From the NCBI RefSeq assembly GCF_003671495.1, contig NZ_RCHN01000032.1:1-64000 (forward strand): 64,000 nt of DNA. The letters are read 5' to 3'. The position numbers were made by a program, and so were the translations under genes. A model generated the notes under the pieces. That model did not search any database. It was not told where the DNA came from and saw only the letters and a program-made list of their open reading frames with translations. Of this stretch, positions 7,501 through 17,000 are shown one piece after another (positions within the stretch are counted from its first letter, which is position 1; each line of letters opens with the position of its first letter). The stretch is from Ketobacter sp. Lineage in GTDB: Bacteria; Pseudomonadota; Gammaproteobacteria; Pseudomonadales; Ketobacteraceae.

Positions 7501-8541
7501 TTGACTTTAGGCCACGATAAGCCGGATGGGCTGTTTCAGGGGATTCCGGGCATCTACCTGCTGTTGCTGTGCGACGTGATCAAACAGTTCGGCCTGGACG
7601 AACAGGACATCATCCACGACCTGGGGGTGACCCGCAGCGAGCTGCTGCGTCCGGACAGCCGCATCACCATGAAAATGGGCCATGTGGCGGCGCAACGGGG
7701 CACCGCCCTGGCCGGGGACATGGGTCTGGGCATGGCCTATGCCCAGGCGTTGAAGGTGACCCTGCACGGGTCGGTGGGGCTGGTGGCCATGACCAGCCCT
7801 ACCATCGGTGCGGCGCTGGAGGCCATGTCGCGTTTTATTGCCCTGCGGGCGCCGTTCTTCAAGGCGGCGTTTGCCACGGATGCGGAGGAAATGGTGGTGT
7901 CCCTGGACCCGACCCTGGAAATGGATGCACCCATCCGCACCTTCATGACCGAAGCCATTCTGATCGGCGTGACCATCATGTCGGAACAACTGCTGGGGCG
8001 CACTCTGCAACACACCCGGGTGGAAATGACCGGGCCGGAACCGCCCTATTATGCGCGCTTTCGCGAGCGCCTGCCGGTGCCGGTGCGGTATGATTGCCCC
8101 CGCTGTTGTGTGCGGGCGCCCATTGAGTTATTCCACGCGGTGCCGCAATTGGCTGACCCGGCGGCGGCGGAGCTGGCCCGCCAGCAATGTGAGTTGGAAT
8201 ATCAGGAACTGTTTCCACAGCAGGAACGGTTTGCCGATCGCATCCGCCGGCATCTGCAACATTCCGCCAAGGGCAAAGCGTTGCCCACCCAGGAAGAAGT
8301 GGCGCGCCGCTTTCATCTTTCCTCGCGCACCTTAAAGCGTCGGCTACAGGACGATGACACCAGTTTTCGCGAACTGCTGGAGCAGGAACAGAAGCAGCGG
8401 GCCATGCAATTGTTGCAGGAAACCGAACTGGATATTTCGGAAATCGCCTACCAGTTGGGTTATCGCGATGTGGGGAATTTCTCCACCGCATTTAAACGTT
8501 GGACCGGGCTAACGCCCCGTGCGTATCGCCAGTCCAGCTGA
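7501..8541 (+). CDS. AraC-family transcriptional regulator (Arabinose_bd + HTH_18)
   Basis: About 346 residues. No ATG starts the frame; a TTG at 7501 follows GGGAGGG and gives the expected N-terminus (TLGHDKPDGLFQGIPGIYLLLLCDVIK), with a further TTG at 7480 possible. The sensing domain occupies about residues 15-220 and contains FHAVPQLADPA; the helix-turn-helix pair is EEVARRFHLSSRTLKRRLQDDDTSFRELL near 265-295, closed by DVGNFSTAFKRWTGLTPRAYR. It lies directly upstream of, and reads toward, the alpha-methylacyl-CoA racemase gene (36 bases to its start) and is divergent from the PF10118 gene; either could be regulated by it. Confidence 0.88.
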   Translation: MTLGHDKPDGLFQGIPGIYLLLLCDVIKQFGLDEQDIIHDLGVTRSELLRPDSRITMKMGHVAAQRGTALAGDMGLGMAYAQALKVTLHGSVGLVAMTSPTIGAALEAMSRFIALRAPFFKAAFATDAEEMVVSLDPTLEMDAPIRTFMTEAILIGVTIMSEQLLGRTLQHTRVEMTGPEPPYYARFRERLPVPVRYDCPRCCVRAPIELFHAVPQLADPAAAELARQQCELEYQELFPQQERFADRIRRHLQHSAKGKALPTQEEVARRFHLSSRTLKRRLQDDDTSFRELLEQEQKQRAMQLLQETELDISEIAYQLGYRDVGNFSTAFKRWTGLTPRAYRQSS

Positions 8542-8576
8542 ACCATTCAATATTAATGACAACAGAGGGAATATCG

Positions 8577-9716
8577 ATGGGACCGTTACAGGGTTTTAAA
8601 GTAATTGAATTGGCCGGTATCGGGCCGGGACCGTTCTGCGGCATGATGCTGGCGGACATGGGTGCGGAAGTGATTCGTGTGGATCGCCCCGGTGGCAATC
8701 CGTCCGCCGCCGGTGGCCACGACATTTTGTTCCGCAATCGTAAAAGCATTGCGGTGAATCTGAAAAGCCCGGAAGGTGTCGACACGATTTTAAAACTGTG
8801 CGAACAGGCCGACGCCATTTTTGAAGGGTATCGTCCGGGCGTGGCGGAGCGCTTGGGTGTGGGCCCGGAACAATGTCTGGCGCGCAATGAAAAACTGGTG
8901 TACGGCCGCATGACCGGTTGGGGACAGGATGGTCCGTTGGCGAAAAGCGCCGGCCACGACATCAATTACATCTCCATTTCCGGTGCCTTGCATGCGGTGG
9001 GGCGCGCGGGTGAAAAGCCCATGCCACCGTTGAATCTGTTTGGGGATTTTGGCGGCGGCGGCATGATGATGGCCTACGGCATTGTATGCGCACTGTTGGA
9101 AGCGCAGCGTTCCGGCAAAGGCCAGGTGATTGATTGCTCCATGCACGAAGGCTCTGCTGCCCTGATGGCCATGTTTTATGGTTTAAAAGCCAATGGTCTG
9201 TTCAGCGATAATCGCGGCACCCATATGTTGGATACCGGGGCCCACTTTTATGATGTGTATGAAACCCAAGACGGCAAATACATCTCCATCGGCTCCATCG
9301 AGCCCCAGTTTTATGAACTGCTGAAAGAAAAAGCCCAGCTGTCACTGGAGGATTTTGGTGTGCAAATGAATCCTGCGTTGTGGCCGCAACAAAAGCAGAA
9401 AATGGAGGCGGTGTTCAAAAGCAAAACCCGCGATGAATGGTGCGAGATCATGGAAGGCAGCGATGTGTGCTTTGCCCCGGTACTGGGTTTGGCGGAGGCC
9501 CCCAGCCACCCTCATAATGTAGCCCGCAACAGCTTTATCGAGGTGGAAGGTGTGGTGCAGCACGCACCTACCCCCAGGTTCTCACGTACCCCCAGCGGCA
9601 CACCACAACCCATGCGCACACCGGGAACCCACACCAAAGAAACGCTGCTGGCGTTTGGCTTTGATGAGGCGGAAGTGGACGATCTGCTGGCATCCGGTGC
9701 GGTGGCGCAGCTTTAA
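8577..9716 (+). CDS. amacr: Alpha-methylacyl-CoA racemase (CaiB/BaiF CoA-transferase family III)
   Basis: 379 residues from the ATG at 8577, which has AGAGGGA six bases upstream; the frame is open further upstream but without a start signal. The N-terminus MGPLQGFKVIELAGIGPGPF, the segment GHDINYISISGALHAVGR (about residues 125-142, with the catalytic His) and PPLNLFGDFGGGGMM (about 150-165, with the catalytic Asp) match the bacterial racemase MCR type rather than formyl- or carnitine-CoA transferases. It interconverts R and S 2-methylacyl-CoA thioesters so that branched fatty acids, isoprenoids or sterol side chains can enter beta-oxidation. Its stop overlaps the opposite-strand gene by 4 bp. 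Confidence 0.92.
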   Translation: MGPLQGFKVIELAGIGPGPFCGMMLADMGAEVIRVDRPGGNPSAAGGHDILFRNRKSIAVNLKSPEGVDTILKLCEQADAIFEGYRPGVAERLGVGPEQCLARNEKLVYGRMTGWGQDGPLAKSAGHDINYISISGALHAVGRAGEKPMPPLNLFGDFGGGGMMMAYGIVCALLEAQRSGKGQVIDCSMHEGSAALMAMFYGLKANGLFSDNRGTHMLDTGAHFYDVYETQDGKYISIGSIEPQFYELLKEKAQLSLEDFGVQMNPALWPQQKQKMEAVFKSKTRDEWCEIMEGSDVCFAPVLGLAEAPSHPHNVARNSFIEVEGVVQHAPTPRFSRTPSGTPQPMRTPGTHTKETLLAFGFDEAEVDDLLASGAVAQL

Positions 9717-10258
9717 CGCTCACCCCGTTTGAACAAGCTGAAGAACCCATAGGAAGGATCATCGACATCGGCGCGGCCGAGCTTTGATCCTTCCACCATG
9801 GGGCTGTGCAGATCCACAATGGAGGGGTTGTGCACATTCACCCAGTCCGCCACCACGGCGCGATGGGAAAACTTCCAGACCCCAGCACGCTTTTCGTATT
9901 TATCCAGATAACGGCCACCGATCAACAGATCAAAAGGCTCAGCCTCCGTCTTTACCTTGTGAAACGCCAACACATACACCTCTCCCTCAGCGTAGTGGCC
10001 ATCGAGCTTGAGGTTCACGGTGGTGACGTTGTGGTGCAGGATCTCCATGGGCGCCTGAATCTGCGGCAGTTGGTCGATGAACTCCAGGGCCAGTCCCTGA
10101 AAGAAACCACCATGGTCGTCCAGGGCATCGGCGTGATACAGCGCCCTCATCTTGTCGAGATCACGGCGGTCGGCGGCGTTGCAATAGGCGTGGATAAGCT
10201 CGTGGATGGCGTGTTTGTCCAGCAGGGCCTGTAGCTGTTGTTCAGTGGTAGGCGTCAT
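9713..10258 (-). CDS. NTF2/SnoaL-like family protein
   Basis: 181 residues from the ATG at 10258. It has the NTF2-like beginning LLDKHAIHELIHAYCNAADRRDLDKMRALYHADALDDHG, then ILHHNVTTVNLKLDGHYAEGEVYVLAFHK and RYLDKYEKRAGVWKFSHRAVVADW, the pattern of the SnoaL_4/bile-acid dehydratase-like subgroup (PF13577). The His/Asp pair typical of the 7-alpha-dehydratase and scytalone dehydratase relatives (Y, D and H of the first helix and the HHN strand) is present, so a dehydratase or isomerase on a lipid or steroid-like substrate is possible. Frame extension to 10339 would add only a Pro-rich tail. Shares a 4-bp tail-to-tail overlap with the racemase gene. Confidence 0.85.
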   Translation of the reverse strand: MTPTTEQQLQALLDKHAIHELIHAYCNAADRRDLDKMRALYHADALDDHGGFFQGLALEFIDQLPQIQAPMEILHHNVTTVNLKLDGHYAEGEVYVLAFHKVKTEAEPFDLLIGGRYLDKYEKRAGVWKFSHRAVVADWVNVHNPSIVDLHSPMVEGSKLGRADVDDPSYGFFSLFKRGER

Positions 10259-10495
10259 CGGGTTGGCTCTTGGAGTGGGGTTTGTAGGGATGTTAGGGAG
10301 CGGTGGTGCGTCTGGCTTCGTTGATCTGGGTGTTGTCATGGTGGGGGTTTTGCAGTAGGAATGGGTGAATCTGGGGCATGGATTCGGCCCTTGGATAGTT
10401 GAAGTAATTCAGTCAGTTTTGTGCAACCATGACAAAACGCCCTTCTCGCATAGGCTCCAACCTGATTGGAAGTATGAGAACTCAAGGTGAATGAA

Positions 10496-10933
10496 ATGGA
10501 TAAGTATTTGAAAGCAGCATTGGATGAAGCGTACCAGGGCCTGAAAGAGGGAGGGATACCCATAGGCTCGGTTCTGGTTCTGAATGGCGAGATCATTGCC
10601 AAAGGTCACAACAGAAGAATGCAGCAGGGCAGTGCCATTCTGCATGCGGAAATGGATTGCATTGAACGGGCTGGAAGGCTCACGGAGAAAGACTATAAAA
10701 ACTGTGTTCTGTATTCGACGCTGTCGCCATGTGATATGTGCAGCGGCACCTCTTTGCTCTATAAAATCCCGAAAATCGTAGTCGGGGAGAATGTTAATTT
10801 TAAAGGGCCGGAGGAGTATTTACGCAGTCGGGGTGTGGTGGTGGAGGTGATCAACGACAAAGAGTGTATTGACTTGATGAAGCGCTTTATTGATGAGAAC
10901 CCCGGCTTGTGGAATGAGGATATTGGGGAATGA
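10496..10933 (+). CDS. Fungal-type (Fcy1-like) cytosine deaminase
   Basis: 145 residues from the ATG at 10496, with AAGGTGA as ribosome site; a GTG at 10487 is also in frame. Zinc deaminase motifs are HAEMD near residue 51 (His ligand and proton-shuttle Glu) and PCDMC near 80-84 (two Cys ligands). From the second motif to the end, the protein follows the order of Saccharomyces cytosine deaminase Fcy1 almost residue for residue: TLSPCDMC, IPKIVVGENVNF, EEYLRSRG, MKRFIDENP and a terminal EDIGE. This is unlike the large amidohydrolase-fold CodA of E. coli. Expected reaction: cytosine to uracil plus ammonia. Base composition is visibly lower in GC than neighbours, suggesting acquisition. Its stop abuts the stop of the opposite AraC gene. 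Confidence 0.9.
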   Translation: MDKYLKAALDEAYQGLKEGGIPIGSVLVLNGEIIAKGHNRRMQQGSAILHAEMDCIERAGRLTEKDYKNCVLYSTLSPCDMCSGTSLLYKIPKIVVGENVNFKGPEEYLRSRGVVVEVINDKECIDLMKRFIDENPGLWNEDIGE

Positions 10934-11980
10934 CTAGTTCTCCATGAACAATGCGGTTGTGTTCCAACCAACCTCTGATCCAAAACTTAGCCGAAATTCC
11001 CGCGGCGATTGCCCGGTCCAGCGTTTGAACGCCTTGCTGAATGCCGAGCTGTCGGAGAAGCTCAAACTGGTGGCGATGTCGGTGATGGAGCGGTTGCTGT
11101 TGAGCAGTTGTGAGATGGCGGTTTCCCGGCGCAGGTCGTTCATGATATCCACAAATGACGTGTCCATTTTCTGCAGGTGACGGCGCAGGGTGCGGGTGCC
11201 CATCTGCAGGCGGGCGGCGACTTCTTCAAAGGTCAGTAACTCACCCATGTGTTGAGCCAGCAGGGCGCGCACCTGACGGTCCACGTACACTTCTTCCCGG
11301 GGTAGGGTTTCGATAAAGCGTTGTTCCACGGTATCGGCAATCTTGCGATCGGCCAATGGCAGGGGGGATTGGGCCAGGGTTTTATCCACCACGAATTCCG
11401 CATGCTCCACGTCAAAATACAGCGGGCACTTCAGGTAGCGGTGATAGGTGTGCTGATACTCCGGCGCTTGGTAGGGAAAGGCAATGTAGTCCGGCTGATG
11501 TTCCTGCCCCAGTAAAAACTGCAGGATGTTGTGGAAGTTGGTCATGATCCATTCCATGAAGAACGGGGTGCAGGGGGCCAGGGACAGGCATTCATACAAC
11601 CGTACTCCCACTTGATCTTCGGTTTCAAAGTAATGCATGGTCAGCGGCGGGAACAGCAGGTTGCACAGGCGGCTGCCGGTTTGCAGGCAGTCGGCATAAG
11701 TGGATTGGTACATGGCAGACAGGCCCGCCATGCCGTGGCAACTGAGACTGGTGAAGTGGCCATTGGCCAGACCGTAATGGGGCAGGCCGCTGAGGTGGGT
11801 GTTGGCCTGCACCAGGCGAATGACGTCCTCCAGGGAGAAGGGTTGGCGGCGGGTGTCCAGGTTGCTCAGGTCCACCCCGGCGTGGTGCTCGATCTGTTTC
11901 AGGTCCAGCCCCAGGTGCAGGGGGTAACGCAAGGTGGTGGCGATGTACTCCGGCAAGATGGTGGGGGTGTTCCTGTCCAC
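10934..11980 (-). CDS. AraC-family transcriptional regulator
   Basis: 348 residues from a GTG at 11980; AGAGAGG lies about 11 bases upstream. The N-terminal Arabinose_bd-type domain covers about residues 15-215 (PLHLGLDLKQIEHHAGVDLSNLD; YGLANGHFTSLSCHGMAGLSAM), and the DNA-binding domain is at 245-335 with FEEVAARLQMGTRTLRRHLQKMDTSFVDIM and SDSSAFSKAFKRWTGQSPREFR. It is the third regulator of this subtype in 10 kb. The next gene on its strand upstream is UbiA (176 bases), so it has its own promoter region. The target is not apparent from position. Confidence 0.88.
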   Translation of the reverse strand: MDRNTPTILPEYIATTLRYPLHLGLDLKQIEHHAGVDLSNLDTRRQPFSLEDVIRLVQANTHLSGLPHYGLANGHFTSLSCHGMAGLSAMYQSTYADCLQTGSRLCNLLFPPLTMHYFETEDQVGVRLYECLSLAPCTPFFMEWIMTNFHNILQFLLGQEHQPDYIAFPYQAPEYQHTYHRYLKCPLYFDVEHAEFVVDKTLAQSPLPLADRKIADTVEQRFIETLPREEVYVDRQVRALLAQHMGELLTFEEVAARLQMGTRTLRRHLQKMDTSFVDIMNDLRRETAISQLLNSNRSITDIATSLSFSDSSAFSKAFKRWTGQSPREFRLSFGSEVGWNTTALFMEN

Positions 11981-12156
11981 GGCAGCCGACCTCTCTTAAT
12001 CAAACTCGCTGAATCAATGGGGCACGGCTCAGTTGTAATCGGTTATGGCATCGCGTGCTTGGAAAATCAGGCCAATGGGGTGGTGAGCAGGCCAGAACGC
12101 GCTTCAATCTGGCCAGAAACAGTAGGTTTTTGTCTGTTCAGCCCGCAGCGGATTCC

Positions 12157-13164
12157 CTAACCGCCCTGGATCACATCCCAAATCCAGCCCAGCACCAACC
12201 CCAAAAACAGCCAGCCACCAAACAGCCGGGTGTGGGCGAATGCGTAGGCAGAGAACCACAGGGGCCACACCGATTCCGGGTAGCGCTCGGGTTTGCTGTC
12301 CGGGGTGGTCTGGCTGTAGACGTGCCACAGGCGGCGGGCGGATTTCAGGCCCAGCAACACCAGCAGTGTGGGCCAGGGCAGACTGCCGCTGAGCACCAGC
12401 ACCAGCACGATGGCGTACTGGGACACCAGCATGATCTGAACCCAACGCCGGGCCTGACTGTCCCCCAATATCACCGGCAGGGTGCGCACGCCTTTGGCGG
12501 CATCGGCGGCCAGTTTGTCGATGTGTTTACCGAACAGAACGCAGGTGGGACCAAGGGCATAGGCCAGGGAGATCAGGGCCACCAGCCAGGACCACTGGCC
12601 GGTAATCACGTAGTAACCACCCCCCACCATCAGGGGGCCCCACACCAGCAGTACCGCCGGTTCCCCCAGCCCCCACTTTTTCAGGGGCCAGGTATAGAAC
12701 AGGACAAAAAAACAGCCGGCCAACAACAGCTGCAACACCAGTTCCCCCCGCCACCACAGCAACAGCAGACCCACGGCCAGGGCCGCCAGCCCGGTACATC
12801 CGATGAGGAAGATCATCTCTGCGCTGGACACCAGGCCACGGGCCAGGGGCTGCACGCCGTATTGGTTGCGGAAGTATTCGTCCTTGTCGATGCCGCGCCA
12901 GTAGTCAGTGGCGTCGTTGATCAGGTTGTTGGTGGCATGGGCCAGGCACAGCCCTAGGGTCACCAGGCACCAGAGACCCCAGTGCAGGGTATTGAAATAC
13001 AGCGCCAGCAGGCCGGCGAGCACCGACGAACTGAAGGTCATCAACAACACTGAGGCCCGCACGCAGATCAGCCAGCGGCCGAACGGGTCCAGTTGTTGCC
13101 ATTGCTCGTCGGTGAGGCGGGGCATGCCGGTGAGGGCCTTGCCCCAGATCTGGACATTAGTCAT
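12157..13164 (-). CDS. UbiA-family prenyltransferase (MenA-like)
   Basis: A polytopic 335-residue inner-membrane protein with about eight or nine hydrophobic helices. The first Asp-rich motif is NNLINDATDYWRGIDKDEY (about residues 79-97, NDxxDxxxxxD) and the second is KHIDKLAADAAKGVRTLPV near 212-230, both needed for Mg-diphosphate binding in UbiA enzymes. The motif spacing and KGVRTLPV resemble 1,4-dihydroxy-2-naphthoate prenyltransferases (MenA) and related aromatic prenyltransferases. No other menaquinone gene is nearby, so the acceptor is open. The start overlaps the stop of the upstream dienelactone hydrolase by 8 bp, so the two are translationally coupled. Confidence 0.88.
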   Translation of the reverse strand: MTNVQIWGKALTGMPRLTDEQWQQLDPFGRWLICVRASVLLMTFSSSVLAGLLALYFNTLHWGLWCLVTLGLCLAHATNNLINDATDYWRGIDKDEYFRNQYGVQPLARGLVSSAEMIFLIGCTGLAALAVGLLLLWWRGELVLQLLLAGCFFVLFYTWPLKKWGLGEPAVLLVWGPLMVGGGYYVITGQWSWLVALISLAYALGPTCVLFGKHIDKLAADAAKGVRTLPVILGDSQARRWVQIMLVSQYAIVLVLVLSGSLPWPTLLVLLGLKSARRLWHVYSQTTPDSKPERYPESVWPLWFSAYAFAHTRLFGGWLFLGLVLGWIWDVIQGG

Positions 13165-13912
13165 GCAGAGTCTCGTTCAGATATTGCAGAAACCGGGTCC
13201 AGGATTGCTGGTCGGCCTGGGCGCGGTAGCGATCGGAGCCGAACACCGTAAAGGCGTGCGGTGCCCCACCGTAGGTAATCAGTTCGTGGGGAATCTTGTT
13301 CTGTTCCAGTTCATTGCCCAGCTGGGCCAGGTCGTTGAGGGTGATCATGCTGTCGGCGCTGCCGTGAAACACCAGAATGCTTCCCTGGGTATGGGCGTAA
13401 CTCTGCCCACCGGGTGTGCTGAGCCCGCCGTGAAAGGTGACGAAGCCTTTGCTGTCGGCACCGGCGCGGGCGTGTTCCAGAACGGCAGCCCCGCCAAAGC
13501 AATACCCCATCACCACCTGATTGTCGGTGGCGGCCCCCTGGGCTTTGGCGGTGTCCACCGCGGCCTGCACCAGGCGTCGCAGTTTGGCGCGATCTTTATA
13601 CAGTGCACCGGTGTGCTGCTGTTTGTCTTCCACTTTGGTGGGGCGCACGCCTTGGCCGAACAGGTCGGCGGCAAACACGGCGTAGCCTGCCTGCTGCAGC
13701 ATCTCGGCCCGCTTGATTTCATAGTCGGTGAGGCCATCCCAATCGTGCAGCAGAATCACCAGCGGCGCCTTGGCCTGGGGCGTGGCGGTGGTCGGGGTGA
13801 CGTAGTAGCCCTCGTAGGGCTGGCCATCCACCTGATACGTGATGGCCTGACCATAACTCAAGGTGGTGATGAACAGCAGAACACTGCCGAACCAGTGTGA
13901 TGGAATGCGCAT
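13157..13912 (-). CDS. Exported dienelactone hydrolase-family protein
   Basis: 251 residues from the ATG at 13912, beginning with a signal peptide (RIPSHWFGSVLLFITTLSYGQA). The alpha/beta-hydrolase core carries the dienelactone hydrolase triad: Cys in VMGYCFGGAAV (about residue 135), Asp in VFHGSADSM (about 187) and His in GGAPHAFTVFG (about 221). Early LVILLHDWDGL forms the oxyanion loop. A Cys nucleophile is the DLH hallmark, and periplasmic versions are common but of unknown substrate. It precedes and overlaps the UbiA gene by 8 bp. The frame extends to 13963 but the signal peptide fits the chosen start. Confidence 0.88.
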   Translation of the reverse strand: MRIPSHWFGSVLLFITTLSYGQAITYQVDGQPYEGYYVTPTTATPQAKAPLVILLHDWDGLTDYEIKRAEMLQQAGYAVFAADLFGQGVRPTKVEDKQQHTGALYKDRAKLRRLVQAAVDTAKAQGAATDNQVVMGYCFGGAAVLEHARAGADSKGFVTFHGGLSTPGGQSYAHTQGSILVFHGSADSMITLNDLAQLGNELEQNKIPHELITYGGAPHAFTVFGSDRYRAQADQQSWTRFLQYLNETLHD

Positions 13913-14002
13913 GTGATGTCTCCCGATTGGATGCAGGGTAACACCATCATACTGAAAACACATGACGCTGCCAGTTGGCAGCGCCGATTTATGAGTCGCC
14001 GG

Positions 14003-17000
14003 TTATTCGTCGGCGGCCTCGGGCCCGAGCCGGGTGCGCGACAGCCAGCGCCGTACCATCTGGTAAAACACCGGTACGAACACCACCGCCAGCACGGTGG
14101 CGGCAATCATGCCGCCGATTACCCCGGTGCCGATGGCCTGGCGACTGGCCGCCCCGGCGCCGGTGCTGATGGCCAGGGGCAGCACGCCGAAGGTGAACGC
14201 CAGTGAGGTCATCAGGATCGGGCGCAGGCGCATGCGGCAGGCGTTGATGGTGGCCTGCAGCAATGAGGTGCCTTTGTGTTCCTCGTCCTTGGCGAATTCC
14301 ACAATCAGGATGGCGTTCTTGGCCGCCAGACCGATGATGGTGATCAGCCCCACTTTGAAGAACACATCGTTGGGCAGGCCGCGCATGTACACCGCCGCCA
14401 GCGAACCCAGTATGCCCAACGGCACCGCCAGCACCACGGCAATGGGAATGCTCCAGCTTTCATAGAGGGCCGCCAGGGACAGGTACACCACCAGCAGCGA
14501 CAGCATGAACAGGGCCGGTGCCTGGGCTTCGGACAAGATCTCCTCATAGGAGGCGCCGGACCATTCAAAGCTGAACCCGGGCGGCAGCCGGGCCGCCATA
14601 CTTTCCATTTCCAGCATGGCTTCACCGGAACTGATGCCGGGCGCCGCCTGGCCACCGATCTTCATGGAGGGCACGCCGTTGTAGCGGGTCAGGCGGGGGG
14701 ATCCCATGGTCCACTGGAGATCGGCAAAGGCGGAAAACGGCACCATTTCCCCGGCCTGATTGCGCACCCGCAGTTGCTTGATGTCCTCCGGCAACATGCG
14801 GGCGCTGGCATCCGCCTGCAGAATCACTTTCTGCACCTGGCCCTGATTCACAAAGTCGTTGATGTAGGCGGAACCCAGGGCGATGCTCAGGGTGCTGTTG
14901 ATCTCGCTGATGTCGATGCCCAGGGCGCGAGCTTTTTCCCGATCCACGTCCACCCGCAGTTGCGGATTGTCTTCCATGCCTTCCGGGCGCACTCCCTGCA
15001 GTTTGTTGTTCTGCATGGCCATGCCCAGCATGATGTTACGGGCTTCGGTGAGTTTTTCATGGCCCTGGCCACCCACGTCCTTCAGCTGGAATTCAAAACC
15101 GGTGGCGGTGCCCAGTTCCGGGATCGACGGCGGGTTGAGGGGGAAGATAATGGCGTCGCGCACCCCGGCGAGGGCGCCCCAGGCGCGACCGATGATGGCG
15201 TCCACTTGCTGGTCCGGCCGGCGGCGTTCATCCCAGGGTTTCAGGCGCACGAAGGCGATGCCGGCGTTCTGCCCGCTGCCGAAAAAACTGAAGCCGGCAA
15301 TGGCGACAATTTTTTCCACGTTGGGGTCGTTCTGCAGGAAATAATTTTCCATGGAACGCAGCACGCGGGTGGTGCGCTCCTGGGTGGCCCCGGCGGGCAG
15401 TTGCACGATGGTGATGAAGTAGCCCTGGTCTTCCTGGGGCAGGAAGGAGGTGGGCAGGCGGAAGGCGAAGAAGGTGACGCCACCCACCAGGATCAGATAG
15501 ATCAGCATCACCCGGCCGCCGCGCTTGAGCAGGTAACCCACCCCGGTTTCATAGCGGCCGGTAAAGCGGTCAAAAGTGCGGTTGAACCAGGCGAAGAAGC
15601 CCCGTTGATGAGGGGCGTGATCGTGCTTCAGCAAGGTGGCGCACAGCGCCGGGGTCAGGCTCAAGGCCAGGAACGCCGAGAACAGAATGGACGTAATCAG
15701 TGCCAGGGAGAACTGCCGGTAGATGGCGCCCACGGAGCCGCTGAAAAACGCCATGGGGATGAACACGGCCACCAGCACCACGGTGATGCCGACGATGGCG
15801 CCGGTGATCTGGGTCATGGCTTTCTGGGTGGCGGCCTTGGGCGAGAGCCCTTCCTCGCGCATGATGCGTTCCACGTTTTCCACCACCACGATGGCGTCGT
15901 CCACCAGAATGCCGATGGCCAGCACCAGACCGAACAACGTCAGCACGTTGATGGAAAAACCGAACAGGCCCATGCCGATGAAGGCCCCCAGTACCGCCAC
16001 CGGCACCACCAGGGTGGGAATCAGGGTGGCGCGCAGGTTTTGCAGGAACAGGAACATCACCAGGAACACCAGCAGCACCGCCTCGAACAGGGTCTGCACC
16101 ACTTCAGAAATGGAAATCCGCACAAAGTCGGTGGTGTCGTAGGGGTTATCCCATTCCATCCCGGCAGGAAAGAACGCTGCCAGTTGAGCCATGCGTTCCT
16201 TCACCAGGGCGGAGGTCTCCACCGCATTGCCGGTGGGGGAAAGCTTGATGCCGATGGCCGCGGCCGGTTGCCCGTTGACGTAGGCGGTGGAGGCGTAGGA
16301 TTCACCCCCCAGTTCTACCCGGGCCACGTCCGCCAACATCACCTTGGAACCGTTGGAGTTCACTTTCAGCAGGATCTGTTCAAACTGTTCCGGCGTGTTG
16401 AGGCGGCTGTCGGTGACCACCGTGGCGTTCAGCATCTGGCCCACGGGTGCCGGCAGGCCCCCCAGTTCACCGGCAGCCACCTGCACATTCTGGGATTGGA
16501 TGGCGGCCGCCACGTCGCTGGGGGTGAGGGCGAAGGCGGTGAGCTTGATGGGGTCCAGCCAGATGCGCATGGCATACTCGGTGCCGAACACTTCGGCTTC
16601 ACCCACTCCTTTGATGCGGCGCAGCTCATCCAGCAGGTAACTGTTGGCATAGTTACCCAGGGCGATGGAATCCATATTGCCGTTGCTGGAACTGACGGTC
16701 AGGATCATGAGGAAATTGCGGGTGGCTTTTTCCACCCGCAGACCCTGGCGGCGTACCGGTTCCGGCAGCCGTGCCTCCACCCGTTTCACCCGGTTGTTCA
16801 CTTCCACCTGGGCAATGGCAAAGTCGATGCCGGGCTCAAAGGTAATGGTGATGTTGGCTGTGCCGTTGGAGCTGCTTTCGGAGCTCAGGGACAACAGGCC
16901 CTCGATGCCGTTCATCTCCTGCTCCACCACCGCGGTGACGGTTTCCTCCAGGATTTTGGCGTTGGCACCGGGGTAGGTGGCACTCACCCGCACCGAAGGG

